64,000 nt of DNA from Pilasporangium apinafurcum (Eukaryota; Oomycota; Peronosporomycetes; Pythiales; Pythiaceae), in assembly GCA_001600495.1 (NCBI GenBank), contig BCKE01000077.1, positions 1 through 64,000 on the forward strand, read 5' to 3'. Within the stretch, counting starts at the first letter, position 1, and each line of letters opens with the position of its first letter. The notes beneath the pieces were generated by a model. That model was not told the origin of the DNA and did no database searches. It saw only the letters and a list, made by a program, of their open reading frames with translations. A program made the translations under genes and the position numbers. Below, piece by piece: positions 1 through 12,035 of this stretch.

Positions 1-1690
<1,690 letters not shown>

Positions 1691-2753
1691 CTACAACCCC
1701 TTGTTGTAAAACACGTGTGTGACAGGGGTGGCCGAGTGTTGTGCGAATTGGCGCTGTCGAATGGTTTCCTGCAGTTCCGGTTCCAGCGATTCCACGGCGA
1801 GCGAGCTCTTCTGTGGGAATACAGCACAGGCCAACGGCGTCGAGAAGCTCAAGCAGAAACCTGTAAGCAACACCGTGATAGGGGCACTCAAGATCGGATG
1901 CTTTTTCAACAATGGACCACGTTCCAAACGGTTCATGATCATTGGAGGAATCATCATTCCCGGCACGGCCATTAAAATCCGCGAAGGCACGACCTGCGCG
2001 ACTGCCTGCACAGCCGCGGCCTTGCTTTTACCGATGAGTTCGCCGTCAGAAGTCTCGACGGCGATACCGTTCAGCAGTTCGCGTTGCCGCATGAGTGGAA
2101 TATTGACACAATTTGCCGCCGCCACTGCGACAAGTGGCACCAACCGACCGACGATGCCAGAGCTCAAATGTGGTCGCTTGGCGACCCACTTGTTCAATGC
2201 CACAGCCGTGGCCACCGACGCAGTTGAAGCAGCTCCATATGCCTGCAGCAGTTGCTCCGTCGAGACTCCCGTGCTGGCATTACGGTTCGTGTAGTTGACG
2301 ATCGAGTTGAATGTTTGATTCATCCACTAGAAATGATCCAGAACACATCAGCTATCCAGTACTAAATACCACCAATTTAAATAGATAAGCACAATTTACC
2401 TGCCAGAAGATGACAGCGGGCGTAGAGCGGTAAAAGGTCATCATGCAGCCCGTGATGAGCATATTACCTGGCACCTGGAAAGACATGCGTCCCAAAATAA
2501 AGTTTTTTTCGCCCGTATCCGGATGGAATGCACTATCCACAAGCTGCTTAGCGCGCCAGATTTCATCCTCGCTCATATCTGGGTGTAGCCCCCGTCGATA
2601 TTCCTCAACGGTGCGCTTGGCGGCGTCCAGTTCTGCATCACTCGCGAGCACGTTCAACGGGTTGGTCGTCACGAAGAAGTGCTTGGCGCGGCCCGTAAAC
2701 GTGCTCTGGTCCCATCGTGGTTTGTCCAAGTTCACCAAGTTGTTCCACGTCAT
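1691..2753 (-). CDS. Sideroflexin (mitochondrial serine/amino-acid carrier)
   Basis: Two exons on the minus strand, 2400-2753 and 1691-2326, joined across a 73-base GT-AG intron in phase 0, give 329 residues, the usual length of the family. Exon 1 carries the sideroflexin hallmark HPDTGEK (residues 77-83) followed by [11 protein letters not shown] and the CMMTFYR..PAVIFWQ segment. The splice restores FWQWMNQTFN, which is conserved in SFXN1/3, and then the NYTNRN motif. Sideroflexins are multi-pass proteins of the inner mitochondrial membrane; SFXN1 and SFXN3 carry serine for one-carbon metabolism. The start is an ATG at 2753; a pyrimidine-rich TCATTTCTC stretch near 2795 on the same strand could be the initiator. 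The assignment to the family is firm; the substrate is inferred from animal homologues. Confidence 0.93.
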
Positions 2754-3315
2754 TTGTTGCAGTGAGTGTGAGTTGCTGTGTCCAGAGAGAAATGAAGATA
2801 TGAACGAGAAAACGGCGCGCTCGTCCAGTAGCAGGCGGGTGATGCACGTGCTGGTGATACCGGAGTGAGAGGAGATTTTGCCCGTTTTTAACCACCCGTT
2901 TGCTCAAACCGCAGTACAGAGCATGGGAGTGTAACGCTATCTTCAAATTAATCTTTTTAAAGAGGATATAATAATTAGAGATATTTATAAACTTTATAGA
3001 AGTTACGGAGTTTATCCACTAGTATCAATTATAAAAGGTATAATTTAATGGGTGTATCTAACTTTGTGGTGCTGTGATTATGTACGATGTGTGGGCGAAC
3101 AAATGGTAAAGAAGGGAAACAACAGACGAAGAACCATTGCCACATGCACTTGATGGAGATCAAGCACGAATAACTTTCTTTCCATGAGTAAATTCGAATC
3201 CGGTGATGCGCTACTTTGCGTTTCTGTTCGGAGAGACAGTTTATCTAGGATCACCAACAGTTTGGGACCAAGGAATCGCGAAAGGTCGCAGATCTTTCCT
3301 GCAAGTGGATACATT

Positions 3316-3335
3316 TCTCACTTCTTGAACGATTT
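3316..3335 (+). promoter_or_regulatory. Possible initiator/FPR core promoter of DNAAF11
   Basis: TCTCACTTC followed nine bases later by GATTTGG resembles the oomycete initiator plus flanking promoter region. It lies about 55 bases before the ATG at 3374. The match is partial. The rest of 2754-3373 holds nothing else that I recognise. Confidence 0.35.
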
Positions 3336-3373
3336 GGAAGCAGACGAAGAAACAACAGCGTAGTGTGAAGAAC

Positions 3374-5124
3374 ATGCCCCGAATTACGGTTGATTTATTG
3401 CGGAAGCGCTCGGAACATAATGAATGCGTGCTTTCTACACTCGAGGAGATCTCGTTGCATCAGGAAGAGATCGAGAAAATCGAGGTTATCGGCACCTTAT
3501 GTCGAAAATTGCGGATCTTGTATTTACAAAACAATATCATTGAGAAAATTGAGGATCTGACGCACATGAAGGAATTGCGATACTTGAATCTCGCATTGAA
3601 CAACATCACCAAGATCGAGGGTCTGGGGTCCTGTGAGTTTCTCGACAAGCTCGATCTCACCGTCAATTTCATCGACTTTGATACGCTTGAGGAAAGCATT
3701 GTACGTACATTCTGTAGGTATTTTCATCTGGTTTATCCTGTTGACCTATGGTCTCAACATAATATTGTGACACATAGGATCACTTGAAGCCCTTGAGACA
3801 CCTCCGTGAGCTCTACATGCTTGGAAATCCTTGTCAATCAAATTGGCCATCGGGGTTCCACGAGTACATAATCGCTTCATTACCACAACTACAAATGCTT
3901 GACGGGAAAGACATTCATCGAAGTGACCGCATTAAGGCGTTGCAGGTATTTAAGGAACGCCAGGAATATGTGCGCGAACAAGCAATCAAAGTTCGTGCAG
4001 AGAAAGCGATCATGCGACAGGAAGAAGAGCGACAAATGCATGAGAGAAAAGTCGAAGACGCAGACGTGATTGACATTATTAATGGGGAAGCAACCGACAT
4101 TTCGACTCAAGACGACGAAGATACCGATGGCGAACGAGACCCGAAGGATAACAGGAAGAAGCCGTCGATCATGGCTTCAAAAGAGAAAGTGCCGTATACA
4201 CCACACACAAGACGGGAGATGTACATGGAGATGGCCGAGCAGAAGGAAGAGGAAGAAGCACGCCGACGAGAAAACATGCCGAAAGAGCGAAACATGGAAG
4301 CGGAACACCAAGAAGCACTTCGTAAAACGAGGTTGCGCGAACAACGCGACGATGGATCTATTCGGCAATGCAACGAAGGTCGGTGGGAGTTTCGATTACT
4401 GGACGAGCCGCTTGAGATCATTTTAGAAGTGGACTTGCCGCGGTTCTTGGATACTTCACTGATCGATGTCGATGTACATCCATCATATGTGTCGATGGTG
4501 ATCAAAAACAAAATCCTTCGACTACGGTTCCCAGAACTCGTGCACTCAGATGCAGGGAAAGCCGAGCGTTCGAAAGTTTCGGGCACTTTGAGGCTGACAC
4601 TACCGAAGGCTCATGTCACACCAATGCAACAATTCCGAGCACAGCTGCAGCGAGAAGAACAAGAGCGCGAGAAAACCAACGAACTGCAGGAACAGAAGAA
4701 GAAACAACAGCAGCATGGAAAAATGGATAGGGATGAACAGTCTCGAACAAGAAGACTGAATAATCAGCCATCGAAATTATCAGATGAGGTCGGTACGACA
4801 GGTCATTTCATTGGTCGAGTAGTCACTGATTAATATAATGATGTATAGGTATTGGAGGCTGTGAATACAAGCAGGCAGCATGCAGTTGGAACGAGCAGTT
4901 GCAAAGGAGGTGTGAAGATCCATGGCTTGGTGAAGAAGCACAACCATGAACAGAACGAAAACGAGGATGGGAACAACTGGACAAAATTCGACAGATCGTA
5001 CCAGTTGACACCCGTGGTCACCAAAACCACCAAGCATCGGCGGCCCGAAGATAACGAAGCGAGAGAAGCTCACAATGGTAACGTGGAAGAGGAGGATGAG
5101 GACGCGCCTCCATTGCTTTATTGA
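3374..5124 (+). CDS. DNAAF11: DNAAF11/LRRC6 (tilB) axonemal dynein assembly factor
   Basis: Three exons (3374-3700, 3778-4788, 4849-5124), both introns in phase 0 (77 and 60 bases), encode about 537 residues. The N-terminus has SDS22-type leucine-rich repeats (residues about 20-110, e.g. [27 protein letters not shown]). An LRR cap follows ([32 protein letters not shown]). Then comes a long charged coiled-coil and a CS/p23-like domain (about residues 320-410, ending [10 protein letters not shown]), as in LRRC6/tilB. The protein helps preassemble axonemal dynein arms in the cytoplasm, so its presence points to motile flagella (zoospores). The start is the ATG at 3374; an upstream in-frame GTG at 3365 is rejected. 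The C-terminal exon 3 is acidic and of lower certainty. Confidence 0.9.
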
Positions 5125-5365
5125 GCGCCAGTGAATCCAATGGAAACTGACACTTAAAAGGTATGGAGGACGATAAGGCTGCACATACCTCTTATAAGAA
5201 ATATCCTTGAATAATAGATGAGTATTATGGAGAATGGCATACTTTACCAATATAAAGAGACTGCAAAAACTGATATTCTAAGGACAGCGCAAAGGTTGCT
5301 TTTATTCCCACTTTCGTCACCAAGAACCCAACTGGATCGGTAAATCGTGTAGAAGAGGTGAAGCC

Positions 5366-7510
5366 ATGACAAAGGAGTTGGAATTGGAGCTGCTGAGCAA
5401 TAACTCACCGCAAGAGTACATTAACGACGAAGCATGTCTCACTCCTGTCCGTTTAGAAGAAGGGGCAAATGGCAATGATGGCTCCAATGGTCTCAAGATT
5501 CAAGTGCCGGATGGGTACGCGCTGAGTGACTCCGACTACTTCCATGTGGACACACCCAGCCAATTGCGACAGCGATTTATCCAGATCCAAGTGGTAGACC
5601 GACGATTCAAGGAACCAACATGGATGCATCCGAACATTGGTGGTGAGGCCAAACACATCCAAAGCTCAGAAGATGAGGTCGCGAAACTACGTGAAGAATT
5701 GAAGACTAATAAGCAGAACTTGGCCGAGTGGCCATCGACAGCGATTAGTGGGAACGCTATCCTCTCGAGTGTGCTTTTCTCGGCGGGATTAACGACTGCG
5801 AAAGGCGGCAAATTGGCGCCAGTGTCACAGGTGCTTGTGGTGATTGTTGTGTATTGTTTCCGGTGGGTGTTTGAGGAAGTCATGAGTGCTGTACCACTGA
5901 ACGGTGGATGCTACAATGCAATTTTGAATTCGTCGTCTAAAAAAGTAGCCACAATCGCGTCAACATTCAGCATTTTGTCATATCTGGCAACCGGTGTGGT
6001 GTGCGGTGTTTCTGCCGTGAATTACATGAATACGCTAGTGTATATGCCCGTCGTAGTGTGGACAGTCGGGTTGCTGTTGGCGTTTGCGTTGCTGTGTGTT
6101 ATTGGTATCGCAGAAAGTGCAGTGGTGGCGCTCACCTTTTTTACCTTCCACACACTTACACTGACGATTCTTGCGGGTTTTTGCTTCGTTTATGCGATCC
6201 AAAATCCGTCAGTTTTTATTGACAATATGAACACGGGTCTGCCCGATGTCATGATCTTTGGTGAAATGATCAATTCAAACTTCATGTCAGCTATCTTTCT
6301 TAGTTATGGACCGGCGTTGTTGAGTGTCACGGGGTTTGAAAGTTCGGCACAGTTTGTAGAAGAGCAAGCGCCTGGTGTACTTCCCAAGGCTTTACGCAAC
6401 ATGTGGTCCCTGTCGAGTGTGTTCAACGTCGCATTCTCCTTTCTGGCCTTGGCAGTTGTCCCCATGGATGAAATTATGAGTAACAAGGAGATTCTCTTGG
6501 CGTACATGGGGAAAATTAGCAGTGGTTATTGGTTGGAAGTATTAGTGTGTGTGGATGGCTTCATGGCACTGGCAGGGGCAGTCTTGACGTCCTACGTAGG
6601 TATCAATGGCCTGCTGCAACGACTGGCAATCGATCGCGTTCTCCCACGATTCTTGTTAACGAAGAATTCGTGGCGCAATACCAACCATTATATTATTTTG
6701 TCATATTTCGTGGTGGCGTCCAGTTTGGTGGTGATCTTGAACGGTGAGGTCGACACGTTATCTGGTGTATTTGGGTTTGCGTTTATTGGAGTCATGACAT
6801 CTTTTGCCACGGGTTGCATTTTATTGAAAATCTTCCGAGAAGAGATTCCGAGAAGTCGAACGACTTCGTGGCCCAATGTGATTTTTTGTTTGACAATGGT
6901 CGTCATTGGTTTTATCTCGAATGCATTTGGCGATCTGACCGCTCTCAAATATTTCGTGATCTATTTCGTCGCGTTTAGAGTGATTATTCTCATTATGCTT
7001 GAGCGGATTCGAATTTTGAAGGGAATTCTTTTTATCTCAAGAAAGCTGCTGCTCTCCTGCAGAGGTCGTCGGGGTGAATCAGCAACGTCGTTCGCAAATA
7101 ACTCTCGTGGTCAGGCGTTTGTTGGTAGTGTATTGGTCGCGAAAACGATTGAGAAAATTAAGAAAACACCCGTCGTCTTCTTTTGCAAGGCACCGAATCT
7201 CCCAAAGATCAACGAAGCCATTTCGTATGTCATGCGGAACGAACAAACTTATTGCCTGCGACTAGTGCATATCTGCAACAAAGACACAATCATTCCGCGC
7301 GAATTCGAAGACATTGTGTGCCTGTTTGACCATATTTATCCGTCGATCAAGATTGATTTTGTATCTGTCACCGGAGAGTTTGATCCCGCGACAATCGAGT
7401 GGATCTCGGAGACCATGGCTATTCCCACGAACATGATGTTTATGCGTCAACCCGCGAACCTCTTGATTCACAAAGTTGCAGCGTTAGGTGTGCGTGTGAT
7501 CACAAACTAG
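5366..7510 (+). CDS. APC-superfamily amino-acid permease-like transporter (paralogue 1)
   Basis: A single exon of 714 residues. A soluble N-terminus of about 120 residues leads into WPSTAISGNAILSS and then roughly twelve hydrophobic membrane segments typical of the amino acid-polyamine-organocation fold. Conserved landmarks shared with three other genes here are FEEV..A.PLNGG.YN in the first membrane segments, GFESSAQFVEEQ.PGV in the middle, and VLTSYVGI.GL..RLA..RVLP. The last 170 residues form a soluble domain (PVVFFCKAP...VRNEQTYCLRLVHI...) that also recurs in the family. Substrate unknown. This copy is the most divergent and stands alone, 4.5 kb from the next. Its closest relative in the window appears to be the gene at 14718. 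Between 5125 and 5365 I see no other gene. Confidence 0.85.
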   Translation: MTKELELELLSNNSPQEYINDEACLTPVRLEEGANGNDGSNGLKIQVPDGYALSDSDYFHVDTPSQLRQRFIQIQVVDRRFKEPTWMHPNIGGEAKHIQSSEDEVAKLREELKTNKQNLAEWPSTAISGNAILSSVLFSAGLTTAKGGKLAPVSQVLVVIVVYCFRWVFEEVMSAVPLNGGCYNAILNSSSKKVATIASTFSILSYLATGVVCGVSAVNYMNTLVYMPVVVWTVGLLLAFALLCVIGIAESAVVALTFFTFHTLTLTILAGFCFVYAIQNPSVFIDNMNTGLPDVMIFGEMINSNFMSAIFLSYGPALLSVTGFESSAQFVEEQAPGVLPKALRNMWSLSSVFNVAFSFLALAVVPMDEIMSNKEILLAYMGKISSGYWLEVLVCVDGFMALAGAVLTSYVGINGLLQRLAIDRVLPRFLLTKNSWRNTNHYIILSYFVVASSLVVILNGEVDTLSGVFGFAFIGVMTSFATGCILLKIFREEIPRSRTTSWPNVIFCLTMVVIGFISNAFGDLTALKYFVIYFVAFRVIILIMLERIRILKGILFISRKLLLSCRGRRGESATSFANNSRGQAFVGSVLVAKTIEKIKKTPVVFFCKAPNLPKINEAISYVMRNEQTYCLRLVHICNKDTIIPREFEDIVCLFDHIYPSIKIDFVSVTGEFDPATIEWISETMAIPTNMMFMRQPANLLIHKVAALGVRVITN

Positions 7511-8034
7511 TTGGTAGAGTGTGTGGCAGTATGTCCGTACGCCTGTAGGATGGGTAATAATTAACAAATTGCTACGGACTGAACTACTCATTGATTACAT
7601 TTCTTTTTGTCAACAAATAATAGAATTTGTGTATCAATACTTCACTTTGTTTTTTCTTTTCAATTTAGCTGGTGCATCCACTACAGCACACATAAATATT
7701 CTGGAATTTTTATTTTCTCTGAGGTGCACCCTGCACATATAGACTCGCAATCGCGTTGCTGTTTACGCTCTTATCCATGGTCAATCTGTAGCATAGCGAT
7801 CACCTGGCCAATTCAGGAAACATCTTCACAGTAAAGTCCAAACTCGCTACCGTCTCGTCTTGATTTAGTCGTAGGAATAATTGAGACCCCACTTGACTCG
7901 CCACACCAGGGCTTGTCCTCAGAATGAGTGGCACAAACTCGCTTGAACCATGCTCCTGTCCTCGATGTTGTTTTCTGTTTGTTATACGTTCTTTTTTGGT
8001 ATTGGAAAATGCAGTACATGATGGTGCGATTATG
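7511..8034. other. Intergenic, no recognised content
   Basis: T-rich spacer between the 3' ends of two convergent genes. No supported gene or structured element seen. Confidence 0.5.
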
Positions 8035-9313
8035 TTAATAACCACTCCTCAGCTTCTTCGCGATGCCTTCACTTGAGTCAACCATCCGACTTGAACGTTT
8101 CATAGTCATTGTAAATGCATGATACTTACTCACACATTGCGTTTGCTCAAAATCAAAGTGTGCCACGCCAGGCACTTGAGTAGCGTCCCGCGGGCTCTCT
8201 TCAACTTCAGGTTCCAATTTCAACTCAAAGATGGAATCACGTCTATGTAGAGATTCGCCCTTTGAATCGCTCGGAGGCTTTGGAAATGATTTTGCAAGCG
8301 TTGCTTTTTCCACGTTCGTCGCTTTGGATACACAAGAAAGTTCGTTTTTTGATACCCCAGCTGTAGTCTGTGTGCAAGTAACGCAACGTTTTGGGTGGAA
8401 TCTGTAGACCAATGTCGACAGGCTCTTCGGGAGAACGTCTGTTTTAATAAATGGGTCCGTGTATGCTGCCAGCAAACACTTTGCCGCATCTAATATATAA
8501 ACACAAGAAAACAAGACTTTCAGTAACCTTTGACATTTAGCCAAAGCTATGAAAATCAACAGGGCAGCATGGAGGGGGGTAACCACCTTGTAAGGTATGG
8601 ATTGGCGTTGCCAGCACTTCCCACCACGACGCCCCGCTCGCTGCCATAAGATTCTCGGGAACATTGTCGCCATAAAGACCCGCCAGATACACCGCACCAG
8701 CAGCTGCCACCTTTGGTTCCATTTGAAGGCATGCCCATGTGTAAGCGCTATCGTTCAAAAAACTCCAGGCAGCCTGTTTGATTTTGGCACTCAACACCTG
8801 ACTTGCGTGCGTATCCGACAAGTGCTGCAGCTGAACGATTTTGTCGACCTTTTGATTGATGTACACGTATGGATGTTCAATCGTGAGGTCATACACCATC
8901 GCGTGCAGTACCAGACCCTCCATCGATAGAATAGCCTTGACAACAGTTTCCGGGTCGAGTTTCTGAATCACCAATCCACTTTCCTTGTCCACTATCCCTC
9001 GCAGCTGAATGTATGCTCGCGTAAGACTGGTAAGCTTGACAGGAGACTCTTCCGCTTTCGATCCCAAGAGCACACACGCCGCACCCACAATGTATTTGTC
9101 AAAGCGCTGTAGTGAGTGACGCATGTAGAACCGATGCAGGTACACATCTGCACTCATATGCGCCAACTTGGCCAAATTCAACACCTTCGCGAGCTTTTCA
9201 ATGAAACCACACGCACGTCGTCGAAGCACGAGTTCGTCCACGTACGCCATGCCTTCTCGCTGCGAGGGAGTATCGTTCAGCTCAAATGCGCTAAAGATCC
9301 AATCTGACGTCAT
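8035..9313 (-). CDS. Cyclin K/T-like transcriptional cyclin
   Basis: Two exons on the minus strand, 8587-9313 and 8035-8489, joined in phase 1 across a 97-base intron (codon G|AT), give 393 residues. The N-terminal half carries the tandem cyclin boxes of the K/T class: W.F...EL..TPSQREG, then RRRACGFIEKLAKVLNL, VYLHRFYMRHS.QRFDKY..GAACVLLGSKAEE.P.KL. This class binds CDK9 or CDK12-type kinases that phosphorylate the RNA polymerase II C-terminal domain. The C-terminal 150 residues are polar and not recognisable. The ATG at 9313 is used; the frame extends upstream only to a GTG. Cyclin L is the main alternative, but the TPS motif and the YLHRFYMRHS segment favour K/T. Confidence 0.82.
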
Positions 9314-10021
9314 CTTCGTCGGCACAATTCACCAGACAATGGAACAATCTACCTTATAAAGATCGAGGCAATGGCACAAATACAAGCATATGTAATTTCA
9401 GTCAACTTTTCCGCATCATGCTTTTCCATTTGCATCGCGAAACATGACACGCAAAAGTACCAGGCAATGAACAAACCGATCGGAGCTTCGGGTGCTATAA
9501 ACACCTACGCACGCACACGCCACTGTTCCCCTACCGGACAGAGGTGGATATCTAACCCGGTGAGGGGCTGGTTTGTTGCTTGCTTCCTCCTTCCTTTCGC
9601 TTAGTTGTGGTCTCTTGCTCTCCTTTCTTCCTTCGTTTCTTGTTTCTTTTTTGGTGTTTCCCTCTCTCCCTGGTCTTGTCTCTTACCAGATCTGGGAATG
9701 AAAAGAATTGCATACCACGATTCAAAATCGGGGTGGCAACAATTTTGAATTGACAAAGCGAAGTAATAAATAATGGCCCTTAAATAAATTAAAATTCGGA
9801 CATCCGCAAATAAAGAACAGTACAAAAATAATTAATTTATGGATAGGCAATTATAAGGCAACGAAGAGACCATCACTCTGTGAAGGACGGGCAACAAACC
9901 CAACCACCACGCAGCTATGGAGGATATGGAAGTGAAACGATAGTTGTCCTACCAGAAAGAACTCCGTGAGGATATCACAGCCATCATCTAAAATATTTGC
10001 CCTCTCATATATACGACTGCC
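9314..10021. other. Intergenic, no recognised content
   Basis: Contains a pyrimidine-rich run at 9590-9680 and AT-rich DNA. The short frames here (for example 9371-9604) have no family resemblance. Confidence 0.5.
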
Positions 10022-10596
10022 TTTACACCATTGAAGATTTCAAACGCCCTGGAGGTCCTAGAAAACGTTCGGGCACCTCAGCGGTGTAAATTATGGTTCA
10101 TGCTGTCGACGTAACGGTACTGTCTGGCGGTGGCGGTCGTGGCTGGCGACTTAGATACCCTGATCGCCCTCTTCTCTCCAGAGTCTGCCTTTTGAGGCGA
10201 GCTATGTTGATTGAAGAGTTGACATCTCGATTTCACAGTCTGAGGAACAGGAGCGATCAAATGACAATGCGGTTGACTGTTGCCGCTGACTGACTGATCA
10301 CCGGCTGCTTCTCCGGAGTCTTGAGGACAGAGGCAAGGATAGTCTTGACCGTTTTGTAGTACGGTAGGCTGGGGTCGAGGGGGAGGTGACCGTATCTAGT
10401 CCTCTTTCGTGTAAGGTTGACGTCTCTGATCACTTTCCCGAGGTGCTGAGGCGTAACCTCGATGCCCGGAAAGCGTCCTACCATGTAGTCTTCGGCTTTG
10501 CGCTTCATGGCCCTGGTATTATATGACAATATAAGAGTCAACACCAACAACCAGGGGCCTGGCCCCCTGGACGTTTGAAATCTTCAACGGTGTAAA
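10022..10596 (-). mobile_element. Tc1/mariner (IS630)-type transposon remnant with terminal inverted repeats
   Basis: A 575-bp unit bounded by 25-bp inverted repeats with one mismatch: TTTACACCATTGAAGATTTC... at 10022-10046 and its reverse complement at 10572-10596. Inside, a 97-codon minus-strand frame (10257-10550) contains VTPQHLGKVIRDVNLTRKRTR. This resembles the helix-turn-helix (N-terminal) part of IS630/Tc1-like transposases, where it precedes the DDE domain. No DDE catalytic domain is present, so the unit is an internally deleted, non-autonomous copy. A flanking TA duplication is not obvious. The family call rests on my recall of the motif and on the inverted repeats. Confidence 0.6.
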
Positions 10597-11987
10597 AACC
10601 ATATCAGCAAACAAACAATTCGAAAGGTGCATTTTGGCCTCCACGTCAATGTCATGACGATAGTGTGTCGAGCACAACTGGCCTCAGATAGTATAAAAAA
10701 TCAAAACATGCAAGAGCGACAGAGTGACACGCTTTTCTACGTGATGTTGCTTTGCTATATAAGTTATTAAAGTGATACCACCATTGATATCGGAATATCT
10801 ACCTTAGCATGTTCTACTGACACGATTTTCCCAAGCAGCGTGTGCATCCAGACAGAGCAGCTCATATAGATCTTTCCATAAACACTTTCCTGTTTCCTTG
10901 TCATTCCTACTGCGGCTGATTTAACTGGAAACTGAGTCATGTATACCATTTCCTGGCAAGAACTTAATCATTAGAGTAATGCTTATTGTCAACCTTTGCT
11001 CCGCTTGTTGTAATAAAATGAGACTAACTGATACACGGAAAACAAGCAGAAACTCATCCCTTGGCGATCTAACAACATGCAGCATACTTATCCTTGGACT
11101 AAAAAGTGTCTCGTGCACACATACGTGTTCTGTGCAGACAGACGAGGCCACTTGCTTGTCCGAAGGTGAAAGACGAAGGTGATGCCCTCGATTGCCCCGC
11201 ATCCACTTCCTCTCGCACTTCATGGTTCCAGAAAAAGAGGTCAACTGGATTTTTTGAGCGAGCAGATTCACGCAGTGATGATTGGTAGCCAACCGTGGGA
11301 GAGAATGGAAAGGACAAAACGATGCGTTGATTCTACGAAACCTTGGACACCCATATCTAACTTCAGATGGTTGGTAAAAGATGAAGACAACAGTACTGAC
11401 CATCCTGCCTTGCAAAAACCCCGCGAGGGGGTATGACTTGGGTCAGCGTGCCGATAATGAGGACATGATATATCGAGGATGGACGAAACCACTCATCGCT
11501 GATTGGTTCACTAAAATGTTGAAGATCCCACTCATCTGCGCCCATCTGCATAGGAGGAATGATCCAACTGATTAATATTAATGTTAAATTATATATTTAG
11601 GAGAGACGATGTTGTATAAAGCATTTCTATCAAGGGGGAATGACGTGCCCCCTCACAATAACAAATCGAGCCAAATGTCTTAAATGAGACGAGGATAGAC
11701 GAAACCATCCATCTCCTATTGGTCAATTCCGATGTATCCACCCCAATGGAGCAATCACCCATTAAAGATTCTGAGCTTCAGATATGAAGACCAGTTGCGA
11801 GTTTGGAGAACCGATAGAATTGAAACCTTCGTTGACTCATTTAGCCGAAGAAATGGATATCAACGCTTGTTTATCTACAACATGTACAGTAAGTAGATCG
11901 ACCACCACATCGACATATGAAGCAAAGGTTCTGCCAATTGAAACACTTTTCATTTTATATCTTACTGCATTGGTATCATTTCCTGCT
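10597..11987. other. Intergenic, no recognised content
   Basis: About 1.4 kb without a supported gene. Open frames on both strands around 10920-11570 overlap each other and show no motif or membrane pattern that I can identify. Confidence 0.45.
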
Positions 11988-12007
11988 CGGTCATCTCTCC
12001 AAATCTT
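11988..12007 (+). promoter_or_regulatory. Probable initiator/FPR core promoter of the transporter at 12036
   Basis: GGTCATCTCTCCAAATCTTC resembles the oomycete consensus (TCATTYYNCAWTTT). It lies about 45 bases before the ATG at 12036 and supports that start. Confidence 0.5.
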
Positions 12008-12035
12008 CTTTTTGTTCCCGTTGGTTTTTTGATCC

